Positions 1-11,600 of a stretch of DNA of 64,000 nt are shown here, piece by piece. How positions within the stretch are numbered: the stretch's first letter is position 1; each line of letters begins with the position of its first letter. Below the pieces are notes generated by a model. That model worked only from the letters and a program-made list of their open reading frames with translations, made no database searches and was not told the DNA's origin. This DNA comes from Paludibacteraceae bacterium. Its GTDB lineage: Bacteria > Bacteroidota > Bacteroidia > Bacteroidales > Paludibacteraceae. The DNA lies in NCBI GenBank assembly GCA_024400115.1, contig JAKSNF010000002.1, positions 62,001 through 126,000 on the forward strand, read 5' to 3'. Position numbers and translations under genes: made by a program.

Positions 1-1
1 C

Positions 2-3000
2 ACCAGCAACGAGACCTTCTTACGTTTCGGTACCTTAGACCTCGTTCGTGGTGAATGGCGTTCATATACCAAGGACTTGGCACCTGTCGGGCAAGCCGTT
101 AATCCGGGTGCCGTACTCTCCATGGAGAGCGTGAACATTGAAGAAGACGCCACTCGTGAACCCGTCAATTATATCCTGCCTCCCGGGGTTAGTCGTCAAA
201 CCGACCCGGGTCAGATGCAACTCATCGCGCAGAACGAACAATCCATGGTTCTGAAGGTGATGGAACTCAGTCCCAAGGACGCTCGCGCGGTCTATAAGAA
301 CACCGTTTACGATATGCGTAACTACAAGCGCTTGCAGATGTTCGTTCACGCAGAGGCGCTCAAGACTGATGTGGGAGAAGACCGCTTGCAAGATGGCGAT
401 TTCAGTTGCTTTATCCGTGTCGGAACCGACTTAAGCAATAACTACTACGAATACGAGATTCCGCTGAAAGTGACAGCCCCGGGTAAGTACAATAATGATA
501 ATGTTTCTGACCGACGCATCGTTTGGCCGGACGAAAACATGATTGATTTCCCGTTCGAACTCTTCACCGCTGCCAAACTGGCGCGTAATCGTGCACACGA
601 GGATATACATGTTCCGTATGTTATCTTTGATAAGGATAAACCACAGAACACTATTACCGTGAAGGGTAATCCGACGCTCGAAGAGGTATCCTCCATCATG
701 ATTGGTATCCGCAACTCGGGTACGAAGCAGAAGAACGGTGAGATTTGGGTTAACGAACTGCGCCTTAACACGTTCGACGAACGGGGTGGTGTAGCCGCCA
801 TGGCGAACGCCTCTTTGGCTGTCAGTGATATAGCCCAAGTCAACGTGAGTGGTAAGTTAGAAACAGCAGGATACGGTTCCATCGAGAGTAATGTGCTCAA
901 CCGAAACATGGAGAACTTCTACGACCTGAGCGTGAGCGCCGCCATGGAGGTGGGACGCCTCTTCCCTGCTAAAGCGAGAATCCAATTACCGGCGTACGTT
1001 AGTTATTCTAAGCAGACCACCACGCCCGATTATAACCCGTTCGACTCGGACGTTAAGATGGACGACGCCCTTGATAACTTAGAGAGCAAGGAGGAAAAAG
1101 ACTCGCTTAAGAGTATATCCAATACCGTGGTCGAATCAACCTCTTTCTCAGTCACCAATGCTAAAGTCAATATCCATAGCAAGAAACGGGATATGTTCTA
1201 CGACCCGGCTAACTTCTCCGTTTCGGCGTCCTATAACAAACAGCAAGACTATAGCCCGGAGGTTAAGAGTAACACCACTACCGACCATAAAGGTTCGTTC
1301 ACCTATTCGTATAACTTCAATCCCAAACCGTGGGAACCGTTCGCTAAAGTGGATAAGGTGCAGAAGATACGGTTCTTGAAGGAGTTCAATATCTACTACT
1401 TGCCGCAGTCGTGGGCATTCTCCACCAATATGCACCGCACTTTCTCTAACCTCAAGATGCGTGAGTTGACTTCGGAAGTGTCGGCACGGGAGATGGACAT
1501 CACCGCCTCCAAGGACTTCACGTGGGATCGTCACGTGGATATCAACTATAACCTAACCAAGAATATGAAGTTCACCTTCCAATCTGCCTATAACGGCACG
1601 ATTGACGAAGGAGTCTATAGTAAGGAGATTATCCGTGACCGCGAATACGCTTGGAAGTTCACTAACGACGATTATGCGGCGTGGAAGGACACTATCCAAC
1701 GCAGTTTGGCTAAGTGGGGTTCACCCTACACCTACCAACAGGTCTTCACTGCCAACTGGAACGTTCCGTTCAATCGTATTCCGTATTTAGAAGCCCTTAC
1801 CGCGAACGCCTCTTATAACGGCTCGTATAACTGGACCCGCACCGCCCCCACCACCAGCGGTAGTGTTGACTTAGGTAACTCCGTTAGTTCGTCTCGCTCG
1901 TGGCAAGTGGATGGCGGACTGAACTTAGAGACGCTTTACGGCAAGTCTAAGTATTGGAAGGACATGACACAGTTCTATACCGGAAGGGCAAGGAACAGAA
2001 CCTTCCGTCCTAAGAACTTCACACAGACCTATAAAGCCGTTAAGGGTGAGGTGATAGAGGTTAACCACCGCCTCAACTCCAAAAAGATTGTAGTCACCGC
2101 AGCCGATTCGGCAGGCAAACGTGTTCCAATCAAATACGTAGCCAAGGACGATAACACCTTAGCCGTTACGCCACAAGCCAATAGCGATAATCTTATTGTT
2201 ACCATCACCACGCAGGACCCCAATAAGAAGTCGGGTGCGGAGATAGCAGGTAATATGTTTGCCTATGTTGGAACGATGATTCGTCGTATTCAAGTCACCT
2301 ATCGCGAGACGGCATCTATCACAGCCCCGGGCTTCTATCCGCAAGCAGGATTCATGGGTCAGGACGTACACGCCGCCGGAGGTAGTGCACCGGGCTTTGA
2401 CTTTGCGTTCGGTTTCTTCCCCAATGACTGGATCAATAAAGCCACCCGCAAGGGTTGGATTACGGGCAACGACTCCGTCGTACAACCCATGACACGAGCC
2501 AACACTTCGGACTTTGACATTAAACTCACGTTAGAACCCTTACCCGGATTGAAGATACAAGTGAACGGTAAACGTTACTTCGCCAACACCTCCACCATCA
2601 CCATGACGGGTGGCGAACAGATAGAGAACCTCAACGGTTCGTTTAATATCACCTCTGTTGGTTTGGCTACGATGTTCAGTAAGATTGGCAACGAGGCGGA
2701 TAACTTCTCCAACTCTGCGTTCGACCAGTTCCTCATCAATCGGGACATCTTGCAAAATCGTGTCCAAAACCAATATCGAGATGTTATTCTGCCGCGTCAA
2801 GGCTTTATGCGCGATATGCCCAATGACCAGAAGTACCAACCGGGAGTAAACGGTCTGCCTGTGCCTAAGAACTCGGCGGACGTACTTGTACCGGCTTTCT
2901 TGGCGGCTTATACGGGCAGAGATGCCTCCACGATGAATCTCAATCCGTTCTTAGGTATCTTAAAGATTCTGCCTAACTGGAGTGTGACTTACGATGGCTT

Positions 3001-3685
3001 AAGCAAACTGCCGGGAATAAAGGAGCATTTCCGTTCGTTCTCCCTCACGCACGCGTACGTGTGCAAATATAGTATAGGGAGTTACGGCAGTTATTCCACG
3101 TGGGTAGGTCCTAATGGCACGCAAGATAAACAATTAGGTTTCATCAAGGACGTGACATCCGGCATGCCTATTCCGTCCTCGTCGTATGATATTACAAACG
3201 TGAGTCTGAGTGAGAGTTTCTCACCGCTCATTGGTTTGAATATGTCGCTCAAGAACTCGCTCAACTGTAAGTTCGAGTACCGCAAGCAGCGTAACCTCGC
3301 CATGAACATAACGAGTGTGCAGATAACGGAAGGTCACACGGACGAGTTCGTTATTGGTGCCGGTTATACGGTGAAGAACCTCAATTTCGTTGCTAAGAAC
3401 AGGGATGGCGGACAAAAGAAAGTCAGCAACGACCTCAAACTCAATGTTGATGTAAGTTATAAGAATATCAAGACCTTGTTGCGTAAGGTAGAGGAGAACC
3501 TCACCCAAGCCAGCAGCGGCAATAAGATGTTCACCATTAAGATTAGTGCGGACTATGTTCTGTCTCAGAAGATCAGCTTACAACTCTTCTATGACCACGA
3601 AGGCACAATGCCGCTTATCTCATCCTCCTATCCCGTCAAGGCGGACAACGTCGGTCTCAATATCAAGCTGATGCTAACGAGATAA
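2..3685 (+). CDS. sprA: Type IX secretion outer-membrane translocon SprA, C-terminal part (5' end outside window)
   Basis: The reading frame is open from base 2 with no start codon, so this is the last 1,227 residues of a longer protein; SprA proteins are usually about 2,400 residues. SprA is the very large outer-membrane beta-barrel through which type IX secretion (T9SS) cargo leaves the cell. Visible support is the family block MRNYKRLQMFVHAEA near residue 105, the long series of alternating aromatic/polar beta strands, and a beta-strand end (LNIKLMLTR) suited to a barrel closing strand. An in-frame TTG at 77 is internal, not a start. The stop codon is followed at once by a GGTTAGA heptamer array. 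A T9SS in this organism agrees with porZ at 24986 and with several secreted proteins in the window. Identity is confident; the missing half cannot be judged. Confidence 0.93.
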   Translation, partial: TSNETFLRFGTLDLVRGEWRSYTKDLAPVGQAVNPGAVLSMESVNIEEDATREPVNYILPPGVSRQTDPGQMQLIAQNEQSMVLKVMELSPKDARAVYKNTVYDMRNYKRLQMFVHAEALKTDVGEDRLQDGDFSCFIRVGTDLSNNYYEYEIPLKVTAPGKYNNDNVSDRRIVWPDENMIDFPFELFTAAKLARNRAHEDIHVPYVIFDKDKPQNTITVKGNPTLEEVSSIMIGIRNSGTKQKNGEIWVNELRLNTFDERGGVAAMANASLAVSDIAQVNVSGKLETAGYGSIESNVLNRNMENFYDLSVSAAMEVGRLFPAKARIQLPAYVSYSKQTTTPDYNPFDSDVKMDDALDNLESKEEKDSLKSISNTVVESTSFSVTNAKVNIHSKKRDMFYDPANFSVSASYNKQQDYSPEVKSNTTTDHKGSFTYSYNFNPKPWEPFAKVDKVQKIRFLKEFNIYYLPQSWAFSTNMHRTFSNLKMRELTSEVSAREMDITASKDFTWDRHVDINYNLTKNMKFTFQSAYNGTIDEGVYSKEIIRDREYAWKFTNDDYAAWKDTIQRSLAKWGSPYTYQQVFTANWNVPFNRIPYLEALTANASYNGSYNWTRTAPTTSGSVDLGNSVSSSRSWQVDGGLNLETLYGKSKYWKDMTQFYTGRARNRTFRPKNFTQTYKAVKGEVIEVNHRLNSKKIVVTAADSAGKRVPIKYVAKDDNTLAVTPQANSDNLIVTITTQDPNKKSGAEIAGNMFAYVGTMIRRIQVTYRETASITAPGFYPQAGFMGQDVHAAGGSAPGFDFAFGFFPNDWINKATRKGWITGNDSVVQPMTRANTSDFDIKLTLEPLPGLKIQVNGKRYFANTSTITMTGGEQIENLNGSFNITSVGLATMFSKIGNEADNFSNSAFDQFLINRDILQNRVQNQYRDVILPRQGFMRDMPNDQKYQPGVNGLPVPKNSADVLVPAFLAAYTGRDASTMNLNPFLGILKILPNWSVTYDGLSKLPGIKEHFRSFSLTHAYVCKYSIGSYGSYSTWVGPNGTQDKQLGFIKDVTSGMPIPSSSYDITNVSLSESFSPLIGLNMSLKNSLNCKFEYRKQRNLAMNITSVQITEGHTDEFVIGAGYTVKNLNFVAKNRDGGQKKVSNDLKLNVDVSYKNIKTLLRKVEENLTQASSGNKMFTIKISADYVLSQKISLQLFYDHEGTMPLISSSYPVKADNVGLNIKLMLTR

Positions 3686-3730
3686 GGTTAGAGGTTAGAG
3701 GACGGCACTGCGTGCCTACAGGTTAGAGGT
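3686..3730. repeat. Heptamer repeat plus hairpin mini-element between sprA and hipA
   Basis: GGTTAGA heptamers start right after the sprA stop and run into a 30-bp element (3698-3727) with a GGCAC/GTGCC hairpin. The element recurs with 28 of 30 bases identical at 50720-50749. The last codons and stop of hipA (residues TSNL and TAG, read on the minus strand) lie inside this repeat. Confidence 0.85.
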
Positions 3731-4963
3731 GAAACGGGAAGCAAAACGGTCTTGTTCTGTTTTAGATATGTGGCAACGAGTAGCAACTTGTTGCCATTGT
3801 TTTACAGCATTTTTCACTTCCTCGATGATGGTCTTTGCCTCTTGTGGGTGGAGCATATAAAGAGAAGCCCCTTCTAACAAAGCTTCTAAGGAGGACTCAT
3901 TTGTTGTTTCGGTAATTAATAAACTTTGTTCTCTTCTATTTGTGGGGTTAAGATCATAAGCTGGGGACAATATCCAACCCTCTTTAGTTAGTAAGAAACC
4001 ATGATTGCGGAAGTGGTCATCATTGTTACCGATACAGATATTAAAGGCAATGCGACGGTAGAGTTGTTTGATGTTTTCCATTTGATTAGCCATAGGTATT
4101 CCTCCCATCATCACATCTGCGATATCCGGATAGCCATTACCGGTAGAAGCGTCTGCCCCATCTTGTAGATTACACATAGTCATTGCGGAAGCAAAGGGAA
4201 CGCGTTGATTTCCTATGCGGTCAAAACGGCGAGAAAGGAGAGTGTGGTATTTAACTCCCTCTAAGGCGAGCAGTTGAGTTTGGGCGGTATTAACACCCGC
4301 TCTTCGACCAAGTTCATGTGCAAAATGTTCCCATAAAGCCACATCGTAATCGTCTGATAATGATGGTATCTTTGCAATATAAAGAGTGCCATCTACATCT
4401 ATTACATTTGCTTTGGGGCGAGCGCCTCCCAAAGAGGATCCTTGACGGAAAAGATTGTCTATCCATTGCTTACGAATAGGTTTATTCTCTTCCTCAGAAG
4501 CTTCATAATGATGCGCCATATCCACAAATTCTCTAAGTTGAGTAACAGGAGGAATCGGTTGCGCTTTATCTAAACACAACCAACCGCCATCGGCTTGAAG
4601 GCGCAAAGCGCCCATACGCGTTACATCGTCTAATTGAATGAGGTAATCGAAGTCTGTGAATGATTTTGCTTCGCGTTTCTCAGCAACAGCAAGTAAGCGT
4701 TCACGCTTGTCAATCAATCTGCGCCCCCAACGATCGGGCAACGCGTCGGCTAAAAAACCAAATATCTTTCCGGAAGAGTATTGTTTTCCCGATAGGTTCT
4801 GCACATCACCACTGAGCACAATATCTCTATGACGGCTCAACCAGTCGGTGGATAGTTCTATACTATAGACTTCATTACCGCGAATACGCTCATACGTTAA
4901 GTCTCCTATAAAAGCGAGCCCCTCTTCCCAAGGTAATGATAGATAGAGTTGTATTGTATTCAT
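3716..4963 (-). CDS. hipA: HipA-family serine/threonine kinase (toxin of a HipBA-type module)
   Basis: This 415-residue protein is a HipA-like kinase; in E. coli HipA phosphorylates glutamyl-tRNA synthetase and induces dormancy. Visible are a HipA_N-type couple domain (about 1-110), the glycine-rich loop with a candidate autophosphorylation serine (GSSLGGARPK, about 175-184), an ATP-contact strand (LYIAKIPS), the catalytic loop NNDDHFRNHGF (about 313-323) and the metal-binding motif AYDLNP (about 335-340). All key residues look intact and the length is normal, so the kinase is probably active. It overlaps the upstream antitoxin gene by 4 bp (ATGA), implying translational coupling. Its real substrate is not predictable here. 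The final four residues are encoded by a heptamer repeat, so the native C-terminus may have been replaced. Confidence 0.92.
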   Translation of the reverse strand: MNTIQLYLSLPWEEGLAFIGDLTYERIRGNEVYSIELSTDWLSRHRDIVLSGDVQNLSGKQYSSGKIFGFLADALPDRWGRRLIDKRERLLAVAEKREAKSFTDFDYLIQLDDVTRMGALRLQADGGWLCLDKAQPIPPVTQLREFVDMAHHYEASEEENKPIRKQWIDNLFRQGSSLGGARPKANVIDVDGTLYIAKIPSLSDDYDVALWEHFAHELGRRAGVNTAQTQLLALEGVKYHTLLSRRFDRIGNQRVPFASAMTMCNLQDGADASTGNGYPDIADVMMGGIPMANQMENIKQLYRRIAFNICIGNNDDHFRNHGFLLTKEGWILSPAYDLNPTNRREQSLLITETTNESSLEALLEGASLYMLHPQEAKTIIEEVKNAVKQWQQVATRCHISKTEQDRFASRFTSNL

Positions 4964-5280
4964 GATTTCTTACTTGCCCGTTTATGTTGTACCATATCTA
5001 TATCTTGAAGACTCCTCCCTAATTCATCGTTCTTGGCTAAAAGCAATATATCTTCATCTAATCCCAAAGCGTAGAGTACGCGCAGATAGATTCCGATTGC
5101 CACCGTGGGTGCTCCTTTCTCAATGCGCATAATCGTTAATGGAGAACAAGAAGCTCGTTCTGCCATTTGCGCAATCGATATATCACGACGTAAGCGAGCT
5201 AACTTAATTTGCTCACCGGTAAGTTTGAGATTTGCCGCTACTTTGCGGGGTAAAAAGATACCTTTTGTTGCCTTTGCCAT
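4960..5280 (-). CDS. hipB: HipB-like XRE-family antitoxin/repressor
   Basis: The protein has 106 residues with one XRE helix-turn-helix (about residues 22-78). The helix pattern is IKLARLRRDISIAQMAE, a turn, then SPLTIMRIEKG for the recognition helix, followed by an Ala/Leu-rich helix. HipB proteins bind and neutralise HipA and repress their own operon. The start is ATG at 5280; a clear promoter lies at 5361-5392 and a perfect 12-bp inverted repeat sits between promoter and start. The C-terminal 25 residues are charged (KHKRASKKS end) and could be the kinase-binding or proteolysis-prone tail, which is inference. Pairing with hipA downstream makes the call firm. Confidence 0.88.
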   Translation of the reverse strand: MAKATKGIFLPRKVAANLKLTGEQIKLARLRRDISIAQMAERASCSPLTIMRIEKGAPTVAIGIYLRVLYALGLDEDILLLAKNDELGRSLQDIDMVQHKRASKKS

Positions 5281-5291
5281 AACCCATAAAC

Positions 5292-5337
5292 TATCATATA
5301 ATACAATAAATCATATTCCTTATATTATTATATGATA
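5292..5337. promoter_or_regulatory. Putative HipB operator: perfect 12-bp inverted repeat
   Basis: TATCATATAATA (5292-5303) is mirrored exactly by TATTATATGATA (5326-5337) with 22 bp between. It lies downstream of the hipB -7 box and just before the ATG, as expected for an autorepression site. E. coli HipB sites also begin TATC and end GATA. Confidence 0.7.
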
Positions 5338-5360
5338 TATTATTATTTTAAATTCGCCCG

Positions 5361-5392
5361 CAAAGGTACAACTTTTTTCTGATATATGCAAA
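5361..5392 (-). promoter_or_regulatory. Promoter of hipBA
   Basis: On the minus strand TTTG (5389-5392) and TACCTTTG (5361-5368) are separated by 20 bp, the Bacteroidota -33/-7 arrangement. Confidence 0.8.
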
Positions 5393-5404
5393 TTTTTCCA
5401 TAAA

Positions 5405-5438
5405 AAAAAGCGTAAATTCATCTGAACTTACGCTTTTT
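5405..5438. terminator. Bidirectional intrinsic terminator
   Basis: AAAAAGCGTAA (5405-5415) pairs with TTACGCTTTTT (5428-5438): an 11-bp stem with A and T runs on both sides. It ends the small gene at 5469-5576 on the minus strand. Confidence 0.8.
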
Positions 5439-5468
5439 CTATGAGTTATAATCAAACTTTATGGAATA

Positions 5469-5576
5469 TTAATTACTAGGATCTATTGTAGAAGATATAT
5501 TAAGCAAGCACATTTCGGGCATTTCGCCGATGTACTGCGTTACAGGAGTTTGATATGTTGCTTTTTTCATTTCCAT
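5469..5576 (-). CDS. 35-residue small protein with its own promoter and terminator
   Basis: This short frame starts at ATG 5576 (a second ATG follows two codons later) and ends with TAA at 5469. It begins MEMKKATYQTPVTQYIGEMP, then has PEMCLLNISST near the end, with one cysteine. It is bracketed by a strong canonical promoter (5585-5616) and an intrinsic terminator (5405-5438), so it is a complete transcription unit of about 180 nt. Bacteroidales genomes carry many tiny proteins of the form MKK-x-Y-x-x-P near secreted proteins, and this resembles them; their function is mostly unknown. It follows the 3' end of the large secreted protein gene. The alternative is that the transcript acts as a small RNA. 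Confidence 0.6.
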   Translation of the reverse strand: MEMKKATYQTPVTQYIGEMPEMCLLNISSTIDPSN

Positions 5577-5584
5577 TTCGAGTG

Positions 5585-5616
5585 CAAAGATACTGCTTTT
5601 ATTTGACATACGCAAA
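5585..5616 (-). promoter_or_regulatory. Promoter of the 35-residue gene
   Basis: TTTG (5613-5616) and TATCTTTG (5585-5592) on the minus strand, 20 bp apart. It sits immediately beyond the stop codon of the large gene that ends at 5618. Confidence 0.75.
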
Positions 5617-5617
5617 T

Positions 5618-8600
5618 TTATTTTACTTTTTGTCCGGTAACATTAAAGATATTACCGTTTTTATAAATATAAATACTTTGTTCTTTCAAAATCTTCTGTG
5701 CATTATCGTTGCCGCTAATGGTTTGAACATCGGTGGGAGCAGCAGCTTGCGTTGCCTCAAACATAAGACCATATTCCGATATTGTGCCCTTACCTGATTC
5801 CAAGACATAAGGTGCATCATTGAGGTTCCAGATGGGATAACCGTCTTGCGTTAAGTAGAGGGTTCCGTTGGTCGGAGTAGTCGGCAAACTGATTTCGTAG
5901 TTGCCTGCTTTAGGAATAAACAGACTCATGTCGTAGAACGCTTGATTAGCCACCAGCGGAGCGTCATTGACGCAGAGTTGTTGGTTATAAGCGTTGATCC
6001 ACAGTTGAGCGGACTTGGTACCAACACCGGCTTTTGCCAAGTCGCGCCCCATCTGATATTGTCCCTGTGCGTCCTCGGAGGCAGTGATATACATCTGGTC
6101 TGAGAAACGCTTGCCCTCTTCAGCTATGCGAACGCAAATCGGTCTGTCTGTTTGACGCGGAGCGTAATGAGCACTTGCTGTTCCTGTGGGCTTACTCAGT
6201 ACCATCGTTGTGTTTTCCTTTGCTTGGAAGAAGAACGGACAACCTACTACAAACTGAGCTTCTTGTGTATATACCACCTGATAGCAACTCTGTCCATTGA
6301 TATACGTTTGCACGTAGTTGGGTAAATCATTGCCCGATATAGTGGCATAGGTCAACGTTGTATTACCAACGGCGTTCCAGTTAGCATTAGCACCCGTACC
6401 ATTGGTCTTAAGTGTCGTCTGATGCTCAATAGTGATTTTATCGTTCTTGGCTTTGAAGCGATAGGTGTTGTACGTACCATCTATCGTTAAGTAATAGAAG
6501 TGTCCGGCTTGTAACGTGTAGTCTGAGATGAACTTCCATCCTTTTCCTGTTGAGAGACGCTGATTCATATCGTATTCAGCAATCATATAATCAACCCCAT
6601 AAGTGCACGGACGGAAAATATCGCCTTCCTTACGCGAGACTCCATTTTTAGCATCTACTTGGAAAGGAACCGTAAAACCGTACCATTGTGCGGGGTCAAC
6701 GTTTCCTCTCGGATCCATGTTGATGTCTATATATGCGCCATTAGTGTAGATTACGTTGTCGCCGTTATCTACTTGACCACTCTGGCTGGTTCCATCTTGA
6801 GTTCCGATAGATGATTCAATAACGAAATCATGTACCGTAACGCTCGCCTCTGAACCAATGGTTACATTACCTCCATTATGAACAAACAGGTCGCCATAGG
6901 CATCACGTTCTTCCGATTCTCCGTTAACGGTTAGCTCGCCTTTCACTACAATCGTTACGCTTCCGTTTGCCTCGATGGTTAGGCTACCCACGCTGATTGA
7001 TTCATCAATGGTCATGTTGCCGCTAATAACAACATCAGGATTGCTACTTGTGGGCAGACCATGTGTCCAGTTCTTTTCGTCGTTCCAATCGCCATTACCG
7101 ATAAAGACAGTCTCAAACTCACCCGTAAGCGTAGTGGTTATTGAGAGATTATCAGCCTCATAGTGAGCCGTAGCGACTTGCGATGCTTGAACGGTAATCG
7201 TTCCCGCTTTGGTGATAGTAAGAACACCGGTATTAGCGTCAATGGTGGCGCAGTCGTTACCCTCCGTGATGGCATAGGTGATTGCCGATTCCGAGTGATT
7301 AGAAGTGGCTATATAGGTCAATTGGTCTTTAACGTCAGCCGATGTGGGAGCCGTTGTCCAAGTCAGCGTAGCCGCAGCCTTGTTAACAGTCAGCGAAACA
7401 GTACCATCTATTTCGTTGTAGTTCGTTTGGTCAGTAGGAGTAAAGTGAACTTTGAGTCCTTCGTGTGTACCTACTTCTAATTCTTGTTCTTTCTTGTCGT
7501 CTGTCCAAGCCCAAGTGCCTTCGGTTGTTCCTGTATTGGTAAGAACAGAGGATTCCACCTTTGCACCATATACTATATCGCCCGCGCTCGCGGTAGCGTT
7601 AGGTGTAGCCTTTTGGACGGTGACGGAAATATCCTTTGTGCACGGAGCGTACATATCAGTATTCGCAGGAGTGAACGTGACAGTAATCGAGTGTTCTCCG
7701 GCAGTAGATATGTCTCCACTTGTGATAGCGAAAGTACCCTCTACGGATTGGTTATTAACCGTATTTTGAGCAACACCGCCCACTAATTCAATCTTGTTAA
7801 GAGCAGTACCGTAAACAACATCTCCCACAGTCGGATTGGTCGTTATCGTGGTCGGAGCCTTGCTAATGGTGCAAGTCGTTGTAATAGACGACGGAGCAGC
7901 AAAGTTCGTAGTTGCGGCTTGCGAAGTTTGAACCGTAATCGTTCCCGCTTTGAGCATAGTCACCTCGCCGGTCGTTTCGTTGATTGTAGCGCAATCGCCA
8001 CCGGAGATGATGCTATACGTAATAGCCGCTGTATTGTCTGTATTAGTAGAACTTGCCGTGAAGGTCTTTGTTTCGAGAACCGTTGCCGTTTCTGCCTTTG
8101 CCGTCCATGTAAGGGTAGGAGTGGCAGCAGTAACGGTGAGTGAAACAGTTCCATCTTTCTCGTTGTAGTTCGTTTGGTCTTTAGGAGTAAAGTGAACCTT
8201 GAGTCCTTCGTGCGTGCCTACCGCCAATACTTTCTCATTCTGTTCGTCGTTCTTCCAAGCCCAAGTGCCTTCGGTTGTTCCTGTATTGGTAAGAACAGAG
8301 GATTTTACCTTTGCACCATATACTATATCGCCTGCGCTCGCGGTAGCGTCAGGAGTAGCCTTGAGGACGGTGACGTTAATCGTAGAAGCGAGGTCGTTGT
8401 ACCAAGCCGTGTTTGTTTCCGGTGTAAAGATGATTCCTTGTGATTGGTTCTCATCAGCATTGAGTTTGGCTGTTGAGTTCGTCCAGGCAATGGTGCCTGC
8501 GACCACCTTTCCGTCTTCATCTTTCACGACACCATTGGTCAATGCTGATTCGCTCAATACTTGTGGATAAGTGATGGTTGCTGCTGTTGGTAGTGGGTCG

Positions 8601-11600
8601 AAATGCAAGTTCGTTTTGCGAATGGTAAATATCTTATCTACATCCGCTGCCGCAGCCCATAATGCATCTGCTGGAGAATAAGCACGAATAGTTACTTTAC
8701 CATCTTTCTTGATTGTTAATACTCCATCTGTAAAATCTGCCACATCGTTTCCTTCATATACATAATATTTAACAGCATTCAATGAAGAAGCAGTTGCATT
8801 CAGTTCGATTTGGTCAATTGTCCTGTATTCAGTTTGTGTTGGTTCCCAAGTAATATGTTGAGAACTCTTTTCTATTTTAGCAGTAATGTGAAGAGTATAA
8901 ATTTTGTTGCTTTTCTTGTCAAGAAATTGTATATCATCACTAAAATCACCAACCGCTTCCGGGGCAAATGTGATTTTAATTTCAGTTGTTCCTGTCGCTC
9001 CACAATCTAAGTCAATAATGTCTCCACAAGATAAAGTAATATTAGAACTTGATTTGGTAATCGTAAGGTTATCTTTTACATTGGCATAACTGAGAGTTAC
9101 AGTTCTTTCTTCTACGCTATTTACCGTTACATTTCCAAAGTCAATCGCATTGTTGTTAGCATTGGATTCTATAAACTGTGCCGGACTAATTTCCACATTC
9201 TTGATATAGTGATAACCTTTTGCGCTCTTGCCACGGAAGAACTTAATATGAGTTGCGTTGCGGTTGAGAGAATAAGTTTGTGTGTTGTACTTGTCCACCG
9301 TAGGGGTTATTTCACCCAAATAATTCCACGATTGCCCATTATTAGTAGATTCATATACAACAATTGTTCCGCTATAACTCGCAGCCCATTTTTTACCTTT
9401 ATGCTGGAAACTAAGCGCTCCGGGAATAGCAGAAGTAGTGCGGTCAATCGCAACCACCTTTTCCATGTCTTCCGTCAAACTATAATGGAAGAATTCATGT
9501 TCGTCTGAACCAAAATCGTTACCAAGCATCACATCTTCACATCCGGCAGATGGCACGCGAACTTTAACTGGAATCGTAACGGTTGCACTTTCGTATAAAT
9601 CATCTCCAGGGGCGGTGGCGGTAAGCGTTGTCTCACCCACGCCAACAATAGTTAAAGTAGAACCACTTACAGAAACAACCGCAGGATTTTGACTTGTATA
9701 AGTAATCAAATCTGAACGCTCTTTGTTATAGGTCTGTTCTCCCGTTTGGCCATCCTCAAGGTTCACGACTGCGGTTAAGTCTTGAGAACTAGAGGTGGTT
9801 AACAAACGAGTGAAGTTCTGGTTCCAAGAAATAACTTGAATAATCTTATTAGTACCCTTAAAGGTCTTTGAAATACTATCTGCTTCCCAATCCTCTGTAC
9901 CAACTTGTATGGCAGTAATTGTGGCTGGACCTTCAGCTATAGCTTTGAAAGCCTTGCCATCATCTACGATTTCAATTATGGTTGGGTCAGAAGTTTTATA
10001 AGTGACACCTTGTTGAGAACTAGCAGAGGCTGCACCGGTTATTGTTTTACCAATCGGGATGGCTGGTTCAGCAACATTATATGGAGCATTCCAAGTAATC
10101 GTTTGTATTTTCTTTGTCGTCTTTCCTACTAAATCAATTTGTGTAGAATGATTTAACTCGTCCGAGATAGTTAACTTTGCTCCTGAAGCGGTATGAACAG
10201 CATCTGTATTATAGGTTACTGTTATTGTTGTATCGCCATATTGCTCTCCTCCTATACTAGTAATAGATGACGGCGAAACGGTGAAGCGAGAGTCATTCGT
10301 GGAAAGAGTTACCTTATGACCCACATTGGCATAATTAAACTTAAATGTTTGGCTTTCGCATGTTACTCCTACTTTATTATCATTACCAAAGTCAAGTTTG
10401 TTCACTGACGTAGAGAAGGTCTTGAGTTCGGTAACTTTAATATTAGTAAAAAGTCCACCATAATTACCGCTATAGCATAATTTTATGTATCGTGTGGTTG
10501 GATTGAGTGCAAAATCTTTTGAACCACTATTTCCTTCCCATGTTCCTTCTGTATTTGTTTTATCTATATGCGTCCATGAGTTACCATCACTACTTTGATC
10601 TGCATACCACACAATATCAGTAGCGATACTTACTGAACGACTATAATTAAATGTCAAACGATCTGGGATCCCGGAGAAATGTAAAATAATATATTTATCG
10701 TCCCAATTAGTAGCACCACTTCCAACATTGTCACTTCCACACTGAATGCCTCCATTTTTCCATTGAATGGTTGCTCCACCTTCTCCTGCCTTGAAAGTTC
10801 CGTAATTAGCCTCACTTAATGCAAATGTAACATGATTTGAAGCATACCCAGGTATAATTGCCTTACTCTCTGTCTTTCCTAACCATTTATAGTTTTCGTC
10901 TTGGGTTACAGTCAGGGTAGTAGATGCTTTTTTTGATAATGTCTTAAGGTTGAGTTTTTGACTATTAGAGCCATCTTCAAAATAAGCCACATCAATATCA
11001 GAAGATGATTTAACAGATAAGGCATTGGAACTGTTTGTAATAAAGAAATCGTTATATGTTTGGTTGTGATACAATGTCGCATTGCTCCACGTGAAAGTTG
11101 GAATATGCTTTGTGACAATAATATCAAAATATTGACTACCTGCTTTCATATTAGCAGTTTCTTCTTGGGTGAATGTAATTCTTGCCGCTCCTGCATTATG
11201 AGCAATTATTCTATGATTTATGGCATCATACTCTATCACCTTACCATCACCATTGTTTATGGAATTAATGTTTACATTTGTGATGCTAAAAGAGGGATTT
11301 TCAGCAAATTTAAAATCAACAATAGAATATTCTTCTACTTTAATATTTGGATTGCAATCAACGGTTAACTCATGTTTTGAAACCCAATAAGCATAAAGCG
11401 TTTGAGAAGATGTGATTTTTACATCTGTTGAACTTGTAACTTGACTTCCTTTGCCATCTTTACTAGTAAACCATCCTTCAAATAGCCACCCTGCGCGAGA
11501 GGGTGTTGGGCAAGAGTATTTCCCATCATAAGTTTCAGATATAGTCTTTGTACCATCACCATCAATTATACCGCCATCGGCATCGTAAACAACCGTGTAT

